DNA of 15,372 bases from Bacteroidales bacterium UBA4866 (GTDB lineage: Bacteria > Bacteroidota > Bacteroidia > Bacteroidales > P3). Location: assembly GCA_002399565.1 (NCBI GenBank), contig DHDW01000022.1, positions 31,704 through 47,075 of the forward strand, written 5' to 3'. A program made the translations under genes and the position numbers. Under the pieces are notes generated by a model. It worked only from the letters and a program-made list of their open reading frames with translations. It was not told the origin of the DNA and did no database searches. The stretch's first letter is position 1. Every line of letters starts with the position of its first letter. Of the stretch, positions 1 to 8,644 are shown in pieces.

Positions 1-41
1 TAAAACTTGATTTCAGTAAATTAAAACTTGATTTCAGTAAA
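1..41. repeat. Two-copy 21-bp direct tandem repeat
   Basis: The 20-base string TAAAACTTGATTTCAGTAAA occurs at 1-20 and again at 22-41, giving a 21-bp period. The array may continue to the left, outside the window. The end of the second copy continues into ATTTCAGTAAAATAGAAT (31-48), which has a 16/18 match at 13136-13153. No function can be assigned. It lies in the non-coding DNA before the first gene. Confidence 0.85.
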
Positions 42-73
42 ATAGAATAAGGAGTTAGTTAGATTATTCTATT
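41..73. terminator. AT-rich hairpin, possible terminator
   Basis: AATAGAATAA (41-50) and TTATTCTATT (64-73) form a perfect 10-bp inverted repeat with a 13-nt loop, followed by a T-rich tract (about 74-83). This could end transcription of a gene to the left, on +. The stem has only one G-C pair, so it would be weak. It could equally be an operator-like palindrome for the downstream TPR gene. Confidence 0.3.
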
Positions 74-160
74 AACTTTTTTATGTTGAAAAATATACCA
101 TATAATCCCTTTTATTACGTTTTATATGTGTAATTTTATCCCTTGAAAAATAATGTAATT

Positions 161-3100
161 ATGAATAGAAAACTTTTTGCACTAATTCTTTTAACTAATA
201 TGCTCTCTTTTGGACTAATGGCTCAAAAGACAGAGGTTATAAAAGAACCAGTACGTGTTTTAAGCGATGCTAAAACTCTTTTTAATCAACAAAAATATGC
301 CGCTGCATATCAACTTTATGTTAATTATATAGATTTGAATAGACAAAATAGAGATGCAAATCTTTCTGAAGCATATTTCTACAAAGCCATTTCGGCAGCA
401 AATTTGGAAAACAACGATGCAGATAAGCAAATAAGAGAATTTTTAGCTCTTTTCCCAAATGATGCCAAAAAGAATGAAGCATATTTTAATCTTGCCAATT
501 TCTATCAAAAACAAAATAATTATAAGGAGGCAATAGACACTTATCAAGAAATTGAGGTTGGAAGTTTAACCAAAGAACAAAAACAAGAGTATAATTATAA
601 ATTAGGATATTGCTATTTTAATTTAGGAGAGTATGAAAATGCCAAAACCAATTTTGCAGCAGTAAAAGACGCTAAAAGCAAATATTCCTCCCCATCAACC
701 TACTATAATGCACATATTCTCTATACGGAAAAGAAATATGATGTTGCTCTAAAAGAATTTAAGAGCTTACAGAAAGACAATAATTTTAAAGGAATTGTTC
801 CTTACTATATTTCACAGATATACTACATTCAAGGCAATTATCAAGAATTGGTTAAACAAGCCCCTGAGCTTTCACGACTTTCAAGTTCAAAACGAACAGG
901 AGAAACAAACAGGATGCTTGGAGAGGCTTATTGCAAATTGGAACGCTTCGATGAAGCGGTTGAATATTTGGAAAAAGGAGTTAAGGACAATGAAGCAAGC
1001 ACAGCAGAGGAAAATTATTTGTTGGGTTATGCTCTAAACAAGAGTGGAAAACATAATGAAGCAATACCTTATCTTTTGAAAGCATCCACTAATAAAGATT
1101 CACTTTCTCAAAATGCAATCTACAATTTAGGCTATTCCTACCTGATGACAGGAGATAAAATATCAGCTCGTTCTTCATTTCAAGAAGCCTATAATTTAGA
1201 TTTTGACCCAAAAATCACAGAAGACGCACTACTTAACTTTGCAAAACTTTCCTACGAACTTCCCAATCCATTCAATGAAACAATACAATCCTTCCAACTA
1301 TATTACGACAAATACCCTAAGTCAACAAAAATTAATGAAGTGAAAGAATATCTTGCACAGCTATATGCAAGCAGCAAGAACTACCAACACGCATTAAAAC
1401 TTATTGAAGAACTTCCAAAAAGAAGTAAGGCAATAAATGAAGCCTATCAAAGAGTAGCTTTAAATAGAGGTATAGAGATTTTCAATGAAGGCAACTACAA
1501 AGGAGCAATTGAAATGTTTAATAAGAGTTTATCGAACCCAATTGACGACAATCTTACAGCAGCAGCCTATTACCTAAGAGGAGAATCCTCTTATAGATTA
1601 GGAAACTATGAAGGTTCAATCAGAGAATTAAATTCTTTCTACAAAACACCAAACTCAAAGAAGAGTATCTACTATTCAAAAGCCAACTATTCAATGGCAT
1701 ATAACTACTTTAAACAAAAAAGATATTCAAAGGCAAGAGAATATTTCACCCTATTCCTAAATGCAAGTAAGAATGAACACCCAAAACTTGTTTCCGATGC
1801 ACACAACAGAGTGGGAGATTGCTATTTTACTGAAAGAGACTTCCAGAATGCAGTGAAGGAATATGATTATGTTATAAAAGCTGATTTAATAGATGTTGAT
1901 TATGCAAGTTATCAAAAAGCTCTAAGTGTTGGAGCAATGGGAGATACAGAACAAAAATCAAGAATATTACAAAAATCCATTGCCTCCTATCCAAACAGCT
2001 CCTATAAAGCAAGTATGATATTTGAACTTGCTAACTCCTATTTGGTTTTAGAACAAAATGAAAAAGCACTGCAAACCTACGAAAAGGTAGTTAAGGAACA
2101 TCCACAATCCATACACGCCAAATCAGCAATAAGCAAGATAGGAATGCTATACTACAAAGAAGGAAAAGATGACTTAGCTCTAAAAACCTTAGATAAATTG
2201 GTTAAAACTTATCCAACAACCGAAGAATCACAAGCAGGAATGAAAAGCATAAGAACAATCTATGTTAATCAAAACAAGGTTGACGAGTATTATGATTATG
2301 TTAAAACAATTCCTAATGCCGATTTTACAGTTAATGAAGAAGACTCTGTAACTTATGAAGCAGCAGAAAATGTGTATATGAAAGGAGATTGCCAAGGAGC
2401 AGTTAAAGGATTTAAAACCTATTTAGATAAATTCCCTATTGGCTACTTTTCTGTAAATGCTCATTACTATTTGGCAGATTGTTTGAAAAAAGCAAATGAA
2501 ATGGAGGAGGCTTTAAAATCATATATGTTTATTTGTTCAAGTCCAAAAGGAGTCTTTTCAGAAAAGTCCTTACTTTATGCAGCAGAAATAAGTTTTGCAA
2601 CAGAAAAATATAAGCAGGCAAATGAACTATACAAACGATTGGAAAAAGAATCGGAAGTAAACTCCCATAAGTCAATAGCTGAATTGGGTATAATGAGAAC
2701 AGATTTCTATTTATCAAACTATGCATTAGCAATTGAAGCAGCAAAGAAAGTGCTTGCCAACACTAAGAACACAAATTCAATAAATGAAGAAGCAACTATG
2801 ATATTTGCTAAAAGCAGTTATACATTAGGAGATACAGCCACTGCTTTGAAAGAATTTGAGAAATTGAAAAAATCAAAGAATGGTGAATACTCAGGAGAAG
2901 CAAATTATATATTCTTTGAAAGAGCCTTTAATAATAAGAAATACGATGAAACCGAAAAACTTATCCTCAAATATTCTGCCAATCCAACAAGTGAGTTTTG
3001 GTTAGCAAAGTCAATTGTATTGCTTGGAGATGTTTATTCCAAAAAGGGTAAAAATACCTTGGCAAAACAAACATATCAAAGTATTGTTGATAACTATGAA

Positions 3101-3283
3101 GGAGAATTGGTTGAGGTAAGTAGAAAGAAGATAGAGGAAATTCTAAATGCAGAAAATGCAGAGAAAGAAAAGCAAGAAAAGAAAATTGAGAAAAAGAAAG
3201 ATGAGGTTGATGAGGTTATAATTGGTAACTCAACAGGGAATAATAATTCACTTCCTTCACCTTCTGAAAACAAAGCACAATAA
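161..3283 (+). CDS. Large secreted tetratricopeptide-repeat (TPR) protein
   Basis: The protein has about 1040 residues. I chose the ATG at 161 over an in-frame TTG at 143 because it begins directly with a clean signal peptide (MNRKLFALILLTNMLSFGLMAQ-like, residues 1-22, cleavage near the Gln). Almost the whole mature part is made of degenerate TPR helices of about 34 residues, with phrases such as AYFNLANFYQKQNNYKEAI, YKLGYCYFNLGEYENAK and NRVGDCYFTERDFQNAVKEY. The last 60 residues turn into a Lys/Glu-rich, probably coiled-coil segment (around KEKQEKKIEKKKDE) and then a low-complexity Asn/Ser/Pro tail. No enzymatic motif is seen. TPR proteins are binding scaffolds, so a periplasmic or outer-membrane-associated assembly role is likely but inferred. 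It is followed after 30 nt by an outer-membrane barrel gene and then porZ, which suggests an envelope complex. The specific function is unknown. Confidence 0.9.
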   Translation: MNRKLFALILLTNMLSFGLMAQKTEVIKEPVRVLSDAKTLFNQQKYAAAYQLYVNYIDLNRQNRDANLSEAYFYKAISAANLENNDADKQIREFLALFPNDAKKNEAYFNLANFYQKQNNYKEAIDTYQEIEVGSLTKEQKQEYNYKLGYCYFNLGEYENAKTNFAAVKDAKSKYSSPSTYYNAHILYTEKKYDVALKEFKSLQKDNNFKGIVPYYISQIYYIQGNYQELVKQAPELSRLSSSKRTGETNRMLGEAYCKLERFDEAVEYLEKGVKDNEASTAEENYLLGYALNKSGKHNEAIPYLLKASTNKDSLSQNAIYNLGYSYLMTGDKISARSSFQEAYNLDFDPKITEDALLNFAKLSYELPNPFNETIQSFQLYYDKYPKSTKINEVKEYLAQLYASSKNYQHALKLIEELPKRSKAINEAYQRVALNRGIEIFNEGNYKGAIEMFNKSLSNPIDDNLTAAAYYLRGESSYRLGNYEGSIRELNSFYKTPNSKKSIYYSKANYSMAYNYFKQKRYSKAREYFTLFLNASKNEHPKLVSDAHNRVGDCYFTERDFQNAVKEYDYVIKADLIDVDYASYQKALSVGAMGDTEQKSRILQKSIASYPNSSYKASMIFELANSYLVLEQNEKALQTYEKVVKEHPQSIHAKSAISKIGMLYYKEGKDDLALKTLDKLVKTYPTTEESQAGMKSIRTIYVNQNKVDEYYDYVKTIPNADFTVNEEDSVTYEAAENVYMKGDCQGAVKGFKTYLDKFPIGYFSVNAHYYLADCLKKANEMEEALKSYMFICSSPKGVFSEKSLLYAAEISFATEKYKQANELYKRLEKESEVNSHKSIAELGIMRTDFYLSNYALAIEAAKKVLANTKNTNSINEEATMIFAKSSYTLGDTATALKEFEKLKKSKNGEYSGEANYIFFERAFNNKKYDETEKLILKYSANPTSEFWLAKSIVLLGDVYSKKGKNTLAKQTYQSIVDNYEGELVEVSRKKIEEILNAENAEKEKQEKKIEKKKDEVDEVIIGNSTGNNNSLPSPSENKAQ

Positions 3284-3313
3284 TTGATAATACACTTTAA
3301 TATATATTGAAAT

Positions 3314-5068
3314 ATGAAAGCTATAAATAAAATAGGACTATTTGTTTTTCTAACCTCATTTGGAGTTTCATTAATGGGGCAAGAGGCAATAACTGATACA
3401 ACAAACAGAGCAACAAGAACCAATCTAAACGAAAGTGTTATTATTTCTGCACAGTTTGACCCAATTGTGAATGAAGCAATGAAGTTATCAGAAAACCCAA
3501 GCATATTTGACACCACATTCAAAGTGCCAGATTTTAAATATGAAATAATCAATAAAGTATATCCAACACAAATAAGAATTGAAGAAATAAAACCAGCAAG
3601 AGTTAAGGGAGAACCAGTTTCCATGCTCTATAATGGAAACATAAAGGCAGGAATAGGAACATATTTAACACCTTATTTTGAAGGACTATACTCCGAAACA
3701 AGAAACAGAACATTCCTTTACTCCATTCATGCAAGACATTATTCTTCTCACTGGTCAATTAAAGACTATCCAACAAGCCATTTTGCAAATAATGATATTA
3801 ACCTCTATGCAAAGAAGATTTGGGATAAATTCTATGTTGATGCCAAAGTGTATTACAATAACTCAATAAACTACTATTATGGATTTAATAATGACTCCAT
3901 AAAATTGAAAGATAAAAATTTTAGAGCCTTATGGCATAATGTAGGATTTAAAACAACCTATTCAAGCCTTTACAGAAATGACAATTCATTACATCATTGG
4001 GTTAGTCTTGGAGTAGAAAACCTTTCAAGCAAATGGAGTAGCAATGAACTGACATTTTTCCTTATGGGAGATGCAAACAAACAATTTGAACTTTTCAACA
4101 AGGAAAAGCAAGTTTTAGGGGTAAAAATCAACTACAAACATTCTTTCTTTAAATACGATATTAAAAACATTTACACAGCACCATACTACCTGAATCAATT
4201 ATACCCACTTCTTAATTTTAACACAGAAGGTCTTGTAGGAAATCCAACATACAATACAGGCATTGTAGAAATTAAACCTTATTTTGATTTCAAGATTAGT
4301 CGTTTCCAACTTCACACAGCATTAAATTTCTCTCCTGAGTTTGGAAAAAAATCAGATTTCAGACTACTTCCAACAGCCATTGTTTACTTCCCAATTATTC
4401 CAAAGAAACTTTATTTTCAAGGAGGTATAGAAGGAAATGTTGAAAGAATAGCATTAAACAGTTTTAGAATAGAAAATCCATATGTAAGCCCATTCCTTCA
4501 AATTAAACCAACAACAAAAATTAATCTCTTTGCAAAACTAAACTCCAATATAAATGATATGGGAATAAGTGTTGAAGGAGGAATTCAAAACATATATAAT
4601 CATCATTTCTATGTAAATGACACCTTATCCTACTATAAGAATATGTTCAGTATAGTTTATGATGATGTTGTGAGATTTTACGCAAAGGGACATTTTGAAT
4701 ATAATATTGCAAAAACATTATCTCTAATGCTTGATATGCAATACCAAACCTTTAAGATGAAACGCTTAGATTTTGCTTACTATCAACCAGCCTTTACAAC
4801 ATCTCTTTCTCTTCAATATATAGTAGCCAAGAAACTTATTATTGATTTTGCTCCAACCTTCAAAACAGGAGTAAAAGCAATGTATATGGGAGAGGAAAAG
4901 CAACTTGACCCAATTGTTGATATTAATCTTAATGCTCAATACATCTACTCTAATCAACTATCTTTCTTCCTTAAACTTAACAACCTTGCATTCCAACGTT
5001 ATGAGCAATACTACAACTACCCTTCACAAAGATTTATGGGAATGATTGGAGCATCGTTTTCTTTCTAA
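3314..5068 (+). CDS. Outer-membrane beta-barrel protein (TonB-dependent-receptor-like family)
   Basis: The protein has 584 residues. A signal peptide covers about residues 1-23, ending in SLMGQ. An N-terminal segment (about 35-100, around VIISAQFDPIVNEAMKLSENP and RIEEIKPARVKGEP) precedes a long run of alternating aromatic/polar strands typical of a membrane barrel. The chain ends in Phe (GMIGASFSF), the usual C-terminal signal for insertion by the BAM machinery. From memory, Bacteroidota genomes carry conserved proteins of this architecture, often annotated loosely as TonB-dependent receptors, but I see no plug domain or TonB box, so transport is not supported. It lies 30 nt after the TPR gene and 89 nt before porZ on the same strand, so a TPR/barrel partnership is the simplest reading. 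The function is otherwise unknown. Confidence 0.85.
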   Translation: MKAINKIGLFVFLTSFGVSLMGQEAITDTTNRATRTNLNESVIISAQFDPIVNEAMKLSENPSIFDTTFKVPDFKYEIINKVYPTQIRIEEIKPARVKGEPVSMLYNGNIKAGIGTYLTPYFEGLYSETRNRTFLYSIHARHYSSHWSIKDYPTSHFANNDINLYAKKIWDKFYVDAKVYYNNSINYYYGFNNDSIKLKDKNFRALWHNVGFKTTYSSLYRNDNSLHHWVSLGVENLSSKWSSNELTFFLMGDANKQFELFNKEKQVLGVKINYKHSFFKYDIKNIYTAPYYLNQLYPLLNFNTEGLVGNPTYNTGIVEIKPYFDFKISRFQLHTALNFSPEFGKKSDFRLLPTAIVYFPIIPKKLYFQGGIEGNVERIALNSFRIENPYVSPFLQIKPTTKINLFAKLNSNINDMGISVEGGIQNIYNHHFYVNDTLSYYKNMFSIVYDDVVRFYAKGHFEYNIAKTLSLMLDMQYQTFKMKRLDFAYYQPAFTTSLSLQYIVAKKLIIDFAPTFKTGVKAMYMGEEKQLDPIVDINLNAQYIYSNQLSFFLKLNNLAFQRYEQYYNYPSQRFMGMIGASFSF

Positions 5069-5157
5069 TAAACCATAAGTAGAGTATTAGGCTAAATTAA
5101 ACAATATTTACACTCTCTATTCGTTAAATAATTCTACTTATTATAATTATTTTGAGC

Positions 5158-7521
5158 ATGAGAATTAAATTTTCCTTTTCAATAGTTTTAGCCTTTCTGC
5201 TACTTGCCCCCAATTTTTTAAAAGCACAATTCCCTAATGTTCCAATTGGACAGTGGAGAGATCACTTATCCTATTATCAAACTAAGAAATTAGCATTTGT
5301 AGAAGATAGAGTTTTGGTGTCAGCAGGAAGTGCAATGTTTTTCTTTGACCCAAAAGATAATTCTGTTGAAAGATTTTCAAAGGTTGATGGACTAACAGAT
5401 GCAGGAATAACTCAGCTCTCTTACGACAAAAACACTAAAAGCATTATTGTTGTTTACGAAAACTCCAATATAGACATAATTCAAAACAATAAGGTTTATA
5501 ATATCCCAGACATAAAGATACGTTCCATTGAAGGGAGTAAGATGATCAACAATATCACTTTCTATAATGAAAAGGCATATCTTTCTTGTGGATTTGGTGT
5601 AGTTGTTTTGGATTTAAGTAGAAAGGAAATCTTTGAAACCTACTATATTGGGAACAATAGCTCTAAAATAAATGTAAATAATGTAGTTATTCAAAACGAT
5701 TCCATTTATGCAGCAACCGTTCAAGGGCTATTATATGCACCTTACAACTCTCCATCCTTAGCAACAAGCGAAACATGGACTAAATATGAAAACTTTAATA
5801 ATCCTAACAATAAAGAAATACTCTATCTTTTTGAATTTAACAACAAACTTCTTATAGGGATAGAAAATCACAATACAAATATTGATTTATTTGAAAAGGT
5901 TAATAATGGCTTTGACACTGTGTTTGCCAATCAGTTTGCCTATTGGATTAAACCAACAAATAATCATATAGTTGTAAAAACATGGGGAACAGCACCAGCT
6001 TTAATTATATACGATACACTTTTTCAAACAGAAAGAGTAATAGATACAAGCTGGTTCCCAATTAAATATGATTGGGATCAAAAAACTATAATTATTCCAG
6101 AAATAGGGGATGCATTAATAATTGGTGAAGAGCTTTATATGGCACACGAAAGAGAAGGAGGACTATTGCAACTAAAGAACTTCCAATCAAATATGCTTGC
6201 TAAACCCATTTATCCCAATGGTCCATTATCCAATGATGTCTTTTCAATAACTGCCTCCAACGATATGATTTATGTTGCACCAGGAGGAAAAACCATACAA
6301 CACGCACCAAGAGGAATACCCGCCAATATATATCATTTCAATCGCTACTACTGGGATTGTTTAAGCAATTTCCGTGAATATGAAAACATAGTGAAAGATA
6401 TTGTTCATATAAGCGTTGACCCAAGAAATCCAAAGCATATTATGGCAGCCTCTTATTGGAATGGAGTTGTGGAGGTAATGGATAATAAAATTATTAAAGT
6501 TTGGGATAAAGACAACACAAATAATGTTTTGAATGAAAGCTATGGTTATAGAATAATAGCTTCTGAGTACGATATGTCAGGGAACCTTTTGGTTGCAAAT
6601 TCACTTTCAAGCACGGCACTATGCTATTTGAATTATAGGAACGAGTGGGGAAACTTCAACACCTATGGAATGATAGGTCAAACCGAAACCTTAGGCCTTT
6701 TAATAGATCAAGTTTCAGGTAATTTCTACAAATTCCTATGGACAAGTAATAATAAGATATTGGCCATAAACAATAATGGACAACAAGTTATAATAGACCC
6801 AAATAATGGAGCAAAAGACCAATCCAATAAGATAAACTGCATGGTTCAAGACAAGGAAGGAGAAATTTGGATAGGGACAGACAAAGGAATTAAAGTTATA
6901 TACTCCTTAGACGATATTTACTCAACACAAGATAATGGAACATCTGTTGTAACCTGCAATAATATAATTTATCAGGAAGAAGGAATAGCTCAATATCTAC
7001 TTAATTTTGATAATATCAACACAATTCTTTGCGATGGAGGAAACCGTAAATGGGTAGGAACAGAAAGAAACGGAATATTTGTATTCTCACCAAATGGAGA
7101 TAAACAACTCTATCATTTCACAGCAGAAAACAGTCCACTATATTCCAATAGAGTTTTAACAATGGCACAAGACCCACAAACAGGCGAAATATACATTGGA
7201 ACAGATAGAGGAATAATCTCCTACAAAGCAGAATCAACAGCACCAAAAGAAGAAGCAGGAGCATTATACGTTTATCCTAATCCAGTTAGACCAGACTATA
7301 ATGGAACAATTGCCATTAAAGGATTTGTTTACGATTCTGATGTTAGAATAACTGATATAGCTGGAAATATGGTAGCACACGTTAAGTCAATAGGTGGACA
7401 AGCCGTTTGGGATGGAAAGAACTTTAAGGGAGAAAAAATAAGCTCAGGAGTTTATTTAATATTTGGTTCAGCAAGCGAAGGAAAAGAAACAGCAGTAGGT
7501 AAAATCCTCTTTGTAAGGTAA
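5158..7521 (+). CDS. porZ: PorZ-like type IX secretion system protein
   Basis: The protein has 787 residues. I start at the ATG at 5158, not the TTG at 5152, because the signal peptide begins at MRIKF (residues 1-23, ending LKAQ). The mature N-terminus reads VPIGQWRDHLSYYQTKKLA, the recognisable opening of PorZ-type propeller proteins. The body has repeated blade phrases (EGEIWIGTDKGIKVIYS, NRKWVGTERNGIFVFS, TGEIYIGTDRGIISY) consistent with the beta-propellers known for PorZ. The last 85 residues, from LYVYPNPVRPDYNG to the final KILFVR, form a T9SS C-terminal sorting domain. In Porphyromonas gingivalis PorZ belongs to the PorU-PorV-PorQ-PorZ attachment complex, which removes sorting domains and couples cargo to anionic LPS at the cell surface. 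The P. gingivalis protein is of similar length. Its presence implies that this organism has a T9SS. recO follows after 13 nt. Confidence 0.88.
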   Translation: MRIKFSFSIVLAFLLLAPNFLKAQFPNVPIGQWRDHLSYYQTKKLAFVEDRVLVSAGSAMFFFDPKDNSVERFSKVDGLTDAGITQLSYDKNTKSIIVVYENSNIDIIQNNKVYNIPDIKIRSIEGSKMINNITFYNEKAYLSCGFGVVVLDLSRKEIFETYYIGNNSSKINVNNVVIQNDSIYAATVQGLLYAPYNSPSLATSETWTKYENFNNPNNKEILYLFEFNNKLLIGIENHNTNIDLFEKVNNGFDTVFANQFAYWIKPTNNHIVVKTWGTAPALIIYDTLFQTERVIDTSWFPIKYDWDQKTIIIPEIGDALIIGEELYMAHEREGGLLQLKNFQSNMLAKPIYPNGPLSNDVFSITASNDMIYVAPGGKTIQHAPRGIPANIYHFNRYYWDCLSNFREYENIVKDIVHISVDPRNPKHIMAASYWNGVVEVMDNKIIKVWDKDNTNNVLNESYGYRIIASEYDMSGNLLVANSLSSTALCYLNYRNEWGNFNTYGMIGQTETLGLLIDQVSGNFYKFLWTSNNKILAINNNGQQVIIDPNNGAKDQSNKINCMVQDKEGEIWIGTDKGIKVIYSLDDIYSTQDNGTSVVTCNNIIYQEEGIAQYLLNFDNINTILCDGGNRKWVGTERNGIFVFSPNGDKQLYHFTAENSPLYSNRVLTMAQDPQTGEIYIGTDRGIISYKAESTAPKEEAGALYVYPNPVRPDYNGTIAIKGFVYDSDVRITDIAGNMVAHVKSIGGQAVWDGKNFKGEKISSGVYLIFGSASEGKETAVGKILFVR

Positions 7522-7534
7522 GCCACAAACACAA

Positions 7535-8269
7535 ATGATATACGAAACAAAAGGGATAGTACTAAGAACATTTCCCTATTTGGAAAGCAGCACAATTGTA
7601 AGAATACTAACCAAAGAATTTGGAGTAAAATCGTATATCCTAAAAGGAGGAAGAAAAAGCAAGACAAACCTTCGCTCCAACCTATTCCAAACACTCTACA
7701 TATTAGACTTGCAAGTATATAACAACCCTAAGAAAGAAATTCAAATAATAAGCGAAGCCAAAATAGATAAAGACCTCACACCCTTATTTTCCGACATAAA
7801 GAAAACCTCCCTTGCATTTTTCCTTTCAGAAATCATAAACCAATGCCTTAAAGAAGAGGAAAGGAGTGAAGTGTTATATGAATTTATTGAAGAAAAAATC
7901 CTAAACCTAAACAAACTAACCGATAACTATTCCACCTTTCATTTAAGTTTCCTATTAGAGCTATCAGAACATTTGGGATTTATGCCAATGAATAATTATA
8001 GCCTCCAAACACCCTATTTTGATATACTAAAAGGACATTTCGTTAGCAATAACCCCTATCAAAGCAACCAGCTTTCAAGAGAAGACTCCCTTTTGCTCTC
8101 CAACTACCTATTCTCCCAAAACCCCATATCACAAAACTACACCCCAACCAAACTTACCAAAGAAGAGAAAAACAAAATCCTCAATATCCTAATTCAATTC
8201 TATCAAACCCACATCCTAACACCCAATAGCATAAAATCCCATATAGTCCTTTCTACTATATTGCATTAA
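7535..8269 (+). CDS. recO: DNA repair protein RecO
   Basis: The protein has 244 residues and starts at an ATG 13 nt after the porZ stop. The N-terminus, YETKGIVLRTFPYLESSTIV followed by RILTKEFGVKSYILKGGRKS, is the characteristic RecO OB-fold opening. The middle helices (about 85-175, including FLLELSEHLGFMPMNN and YFDILKGHF) match the RecO C-terminal helical domain. RecO acts with RecR to load RecA onto SSB-coated single-stranded DNA in gap repair and recombination. The four-cysteine zinc site of some RecO proteins is absent (I see a single Cys), as I recall for other Bacteroidota members. The tight spacing suggests read-through from porZ. Codons here are strongly A- and C-ending, in contrast to the kinase gene downstream. 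Confidence 0.93.
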   Translation: MIYETKGIVLRTFPYLESSTIVRILTKEFGVKSYILKGGRKSKTNLRSNLFQTLYILDLQVYNNPKKEIQIISEAKIDKDLTPLFSDIKKTSLAFFLSEIINQCLKEEERSEVLYEFIEEKILNLNKLTDNYSTFHLSFLLELSEHLGFMPMNNYSLQTPYFDILKGHFVSNNPYQSNQLSREDSLLLSNYLFSQNPISQNYTPTKLTKEEKNKILNILIQFYQTHILTPNSIKSHIVLSTILH

Positions 8270-8273
8270 TTAT

Positions 8274-8297
8274 TTTTTCTGAATCTTTTTCTGAATC
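8274..8297. repeat. 12-bp tandem duplication
   Basis: TTTTTCTGAATC is present twice head to tail (8274-8285 and 8286-8297). The second copy contains the TCTGAAT that begins the left arm of the adjacent inverted-repeat element, so the outer end of that arm looks locally duplicated. It starts 4 nt after the recO stop codon. Confidence 0.85.
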
Positions 8298-8414
8298 AGG
8301 ATTTGCTTGATTTGAGGATTTGCATGATTATTTTTTTTGTCTTAAAGATGCCAAATTTTTTTGATATGTTGCATTTTAAGTATATTTTTTTACAGTATTT
8401 GTAGTTAAATAGGA

Positions 8415-8564
8415 TTAAATTATCATAGTCAGAAAAACATCAATCATAATTGAAAATATGTCCTTTATATTTTTATTTATCTCCTTTATATTTCCAAATA
8501 TGTCCTTTATATTTTTGTATATGTCCTTTATATTTTTCATTATATCCTTATTTTGTTGAGGCAT
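8415..8564 (-). CDS. Possible 49-residue heptad-repeat peptide (doubtful)
   Basis: From an ATG at 8564 the minus strand reads MPQQNKDIMKNIKDIYKN and continues through four related heptads (NIKDI-X-X), then a short hydrophobic tail (IMIDVFLTMII) and a TAA stop. An in-frame TTG at 8597 would add 11 residues. The heptads place Ile at a/d-like positions, so a translated product could form a coiled coil. Against it being a gene: it lies wholly inside a repeat element, the heptads follow from the 21-bp DNA repeat, and no promoter box is seen ahead of it. I regard it as more likely an open frame within repeat DNA than a gene. Confidence 0.2.
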   Translation of the reverse strand: MPQQNKDIMKNIKDIYKNIKDIFGNIKEINKNIKDIFSIMIDVFLTMII

Positions 8565-8565
8565 G
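8461..8565. repeat. 21-bp minisatellite, about five units
   Basis: The core TCCTTTATATTT begins at 8461, 8482, 8503 and 8524, and a decayed copy (TCCTTATTTTG) begins at 8545, giving an exact 21-bp period. The remaining 9 bases of each unit vary. Since 21 is a multiple of three, the array stays open on -, where it reads as a heptad series (NIKDIYK, NIKDIFG, NIKEINK, NIKDIFS). Confidence 0.9.
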
Positions 8566-8644
8566 CCACTACAATCGACAAAAGAATCAAAGTTCAAGAC
8601 AAAATCCTACTAATCTTTTAATCCTATTAATCTTAATTCAGACT

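Larger units (their letters stand above)
8290..8642. repeat. Inverted-arm repeat element of about 353 bp with phased GATT units
   Basis: Left arm (8290-8347, read on +) and right arm (8592-8642, read on -) share one design. Each opens with TCTGAAT. A first GATT begins exactly 10 nt after the start of TCTGAAT. Four GATT units follow at spacings of 9, 8 and 9 nt. A T-run and GTCTT(A/G)AA then close the arm. The fillers between GATT units differ while the phasing is identical. The arms face inward and enclose the 21-bp minisatellite. No transposase is encoded inside. From memory, TCTGAATCAGGATT-like strings recur between genes in Bacteroidota genomes, but I could not check this. The element may be a non-autonomous mobile or interspersed repeat. 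Confidence 0.65.

Noticed and set aside
143..160. TTG start for the TPR gene, adding six residues
   Set aside because: The ATG at 161 starts directly at the signal peptide, and the added residues would place a non-typical stretch before it.
3094..3624. Minus-strand frame of 176 residues over the junction of the TPR and barrel genes
   Set aside because: It spans two well-supported genes on the other strand and its hydrophobic text is what an antisense reading of Lys/Glu-rich codons gives.
8461..8565. CRISPR array
   Set aside because: The 21-bp units with a 12-bp core and only 9-bp variable parts are too short for repeats and spacers, and no cas genes are present.
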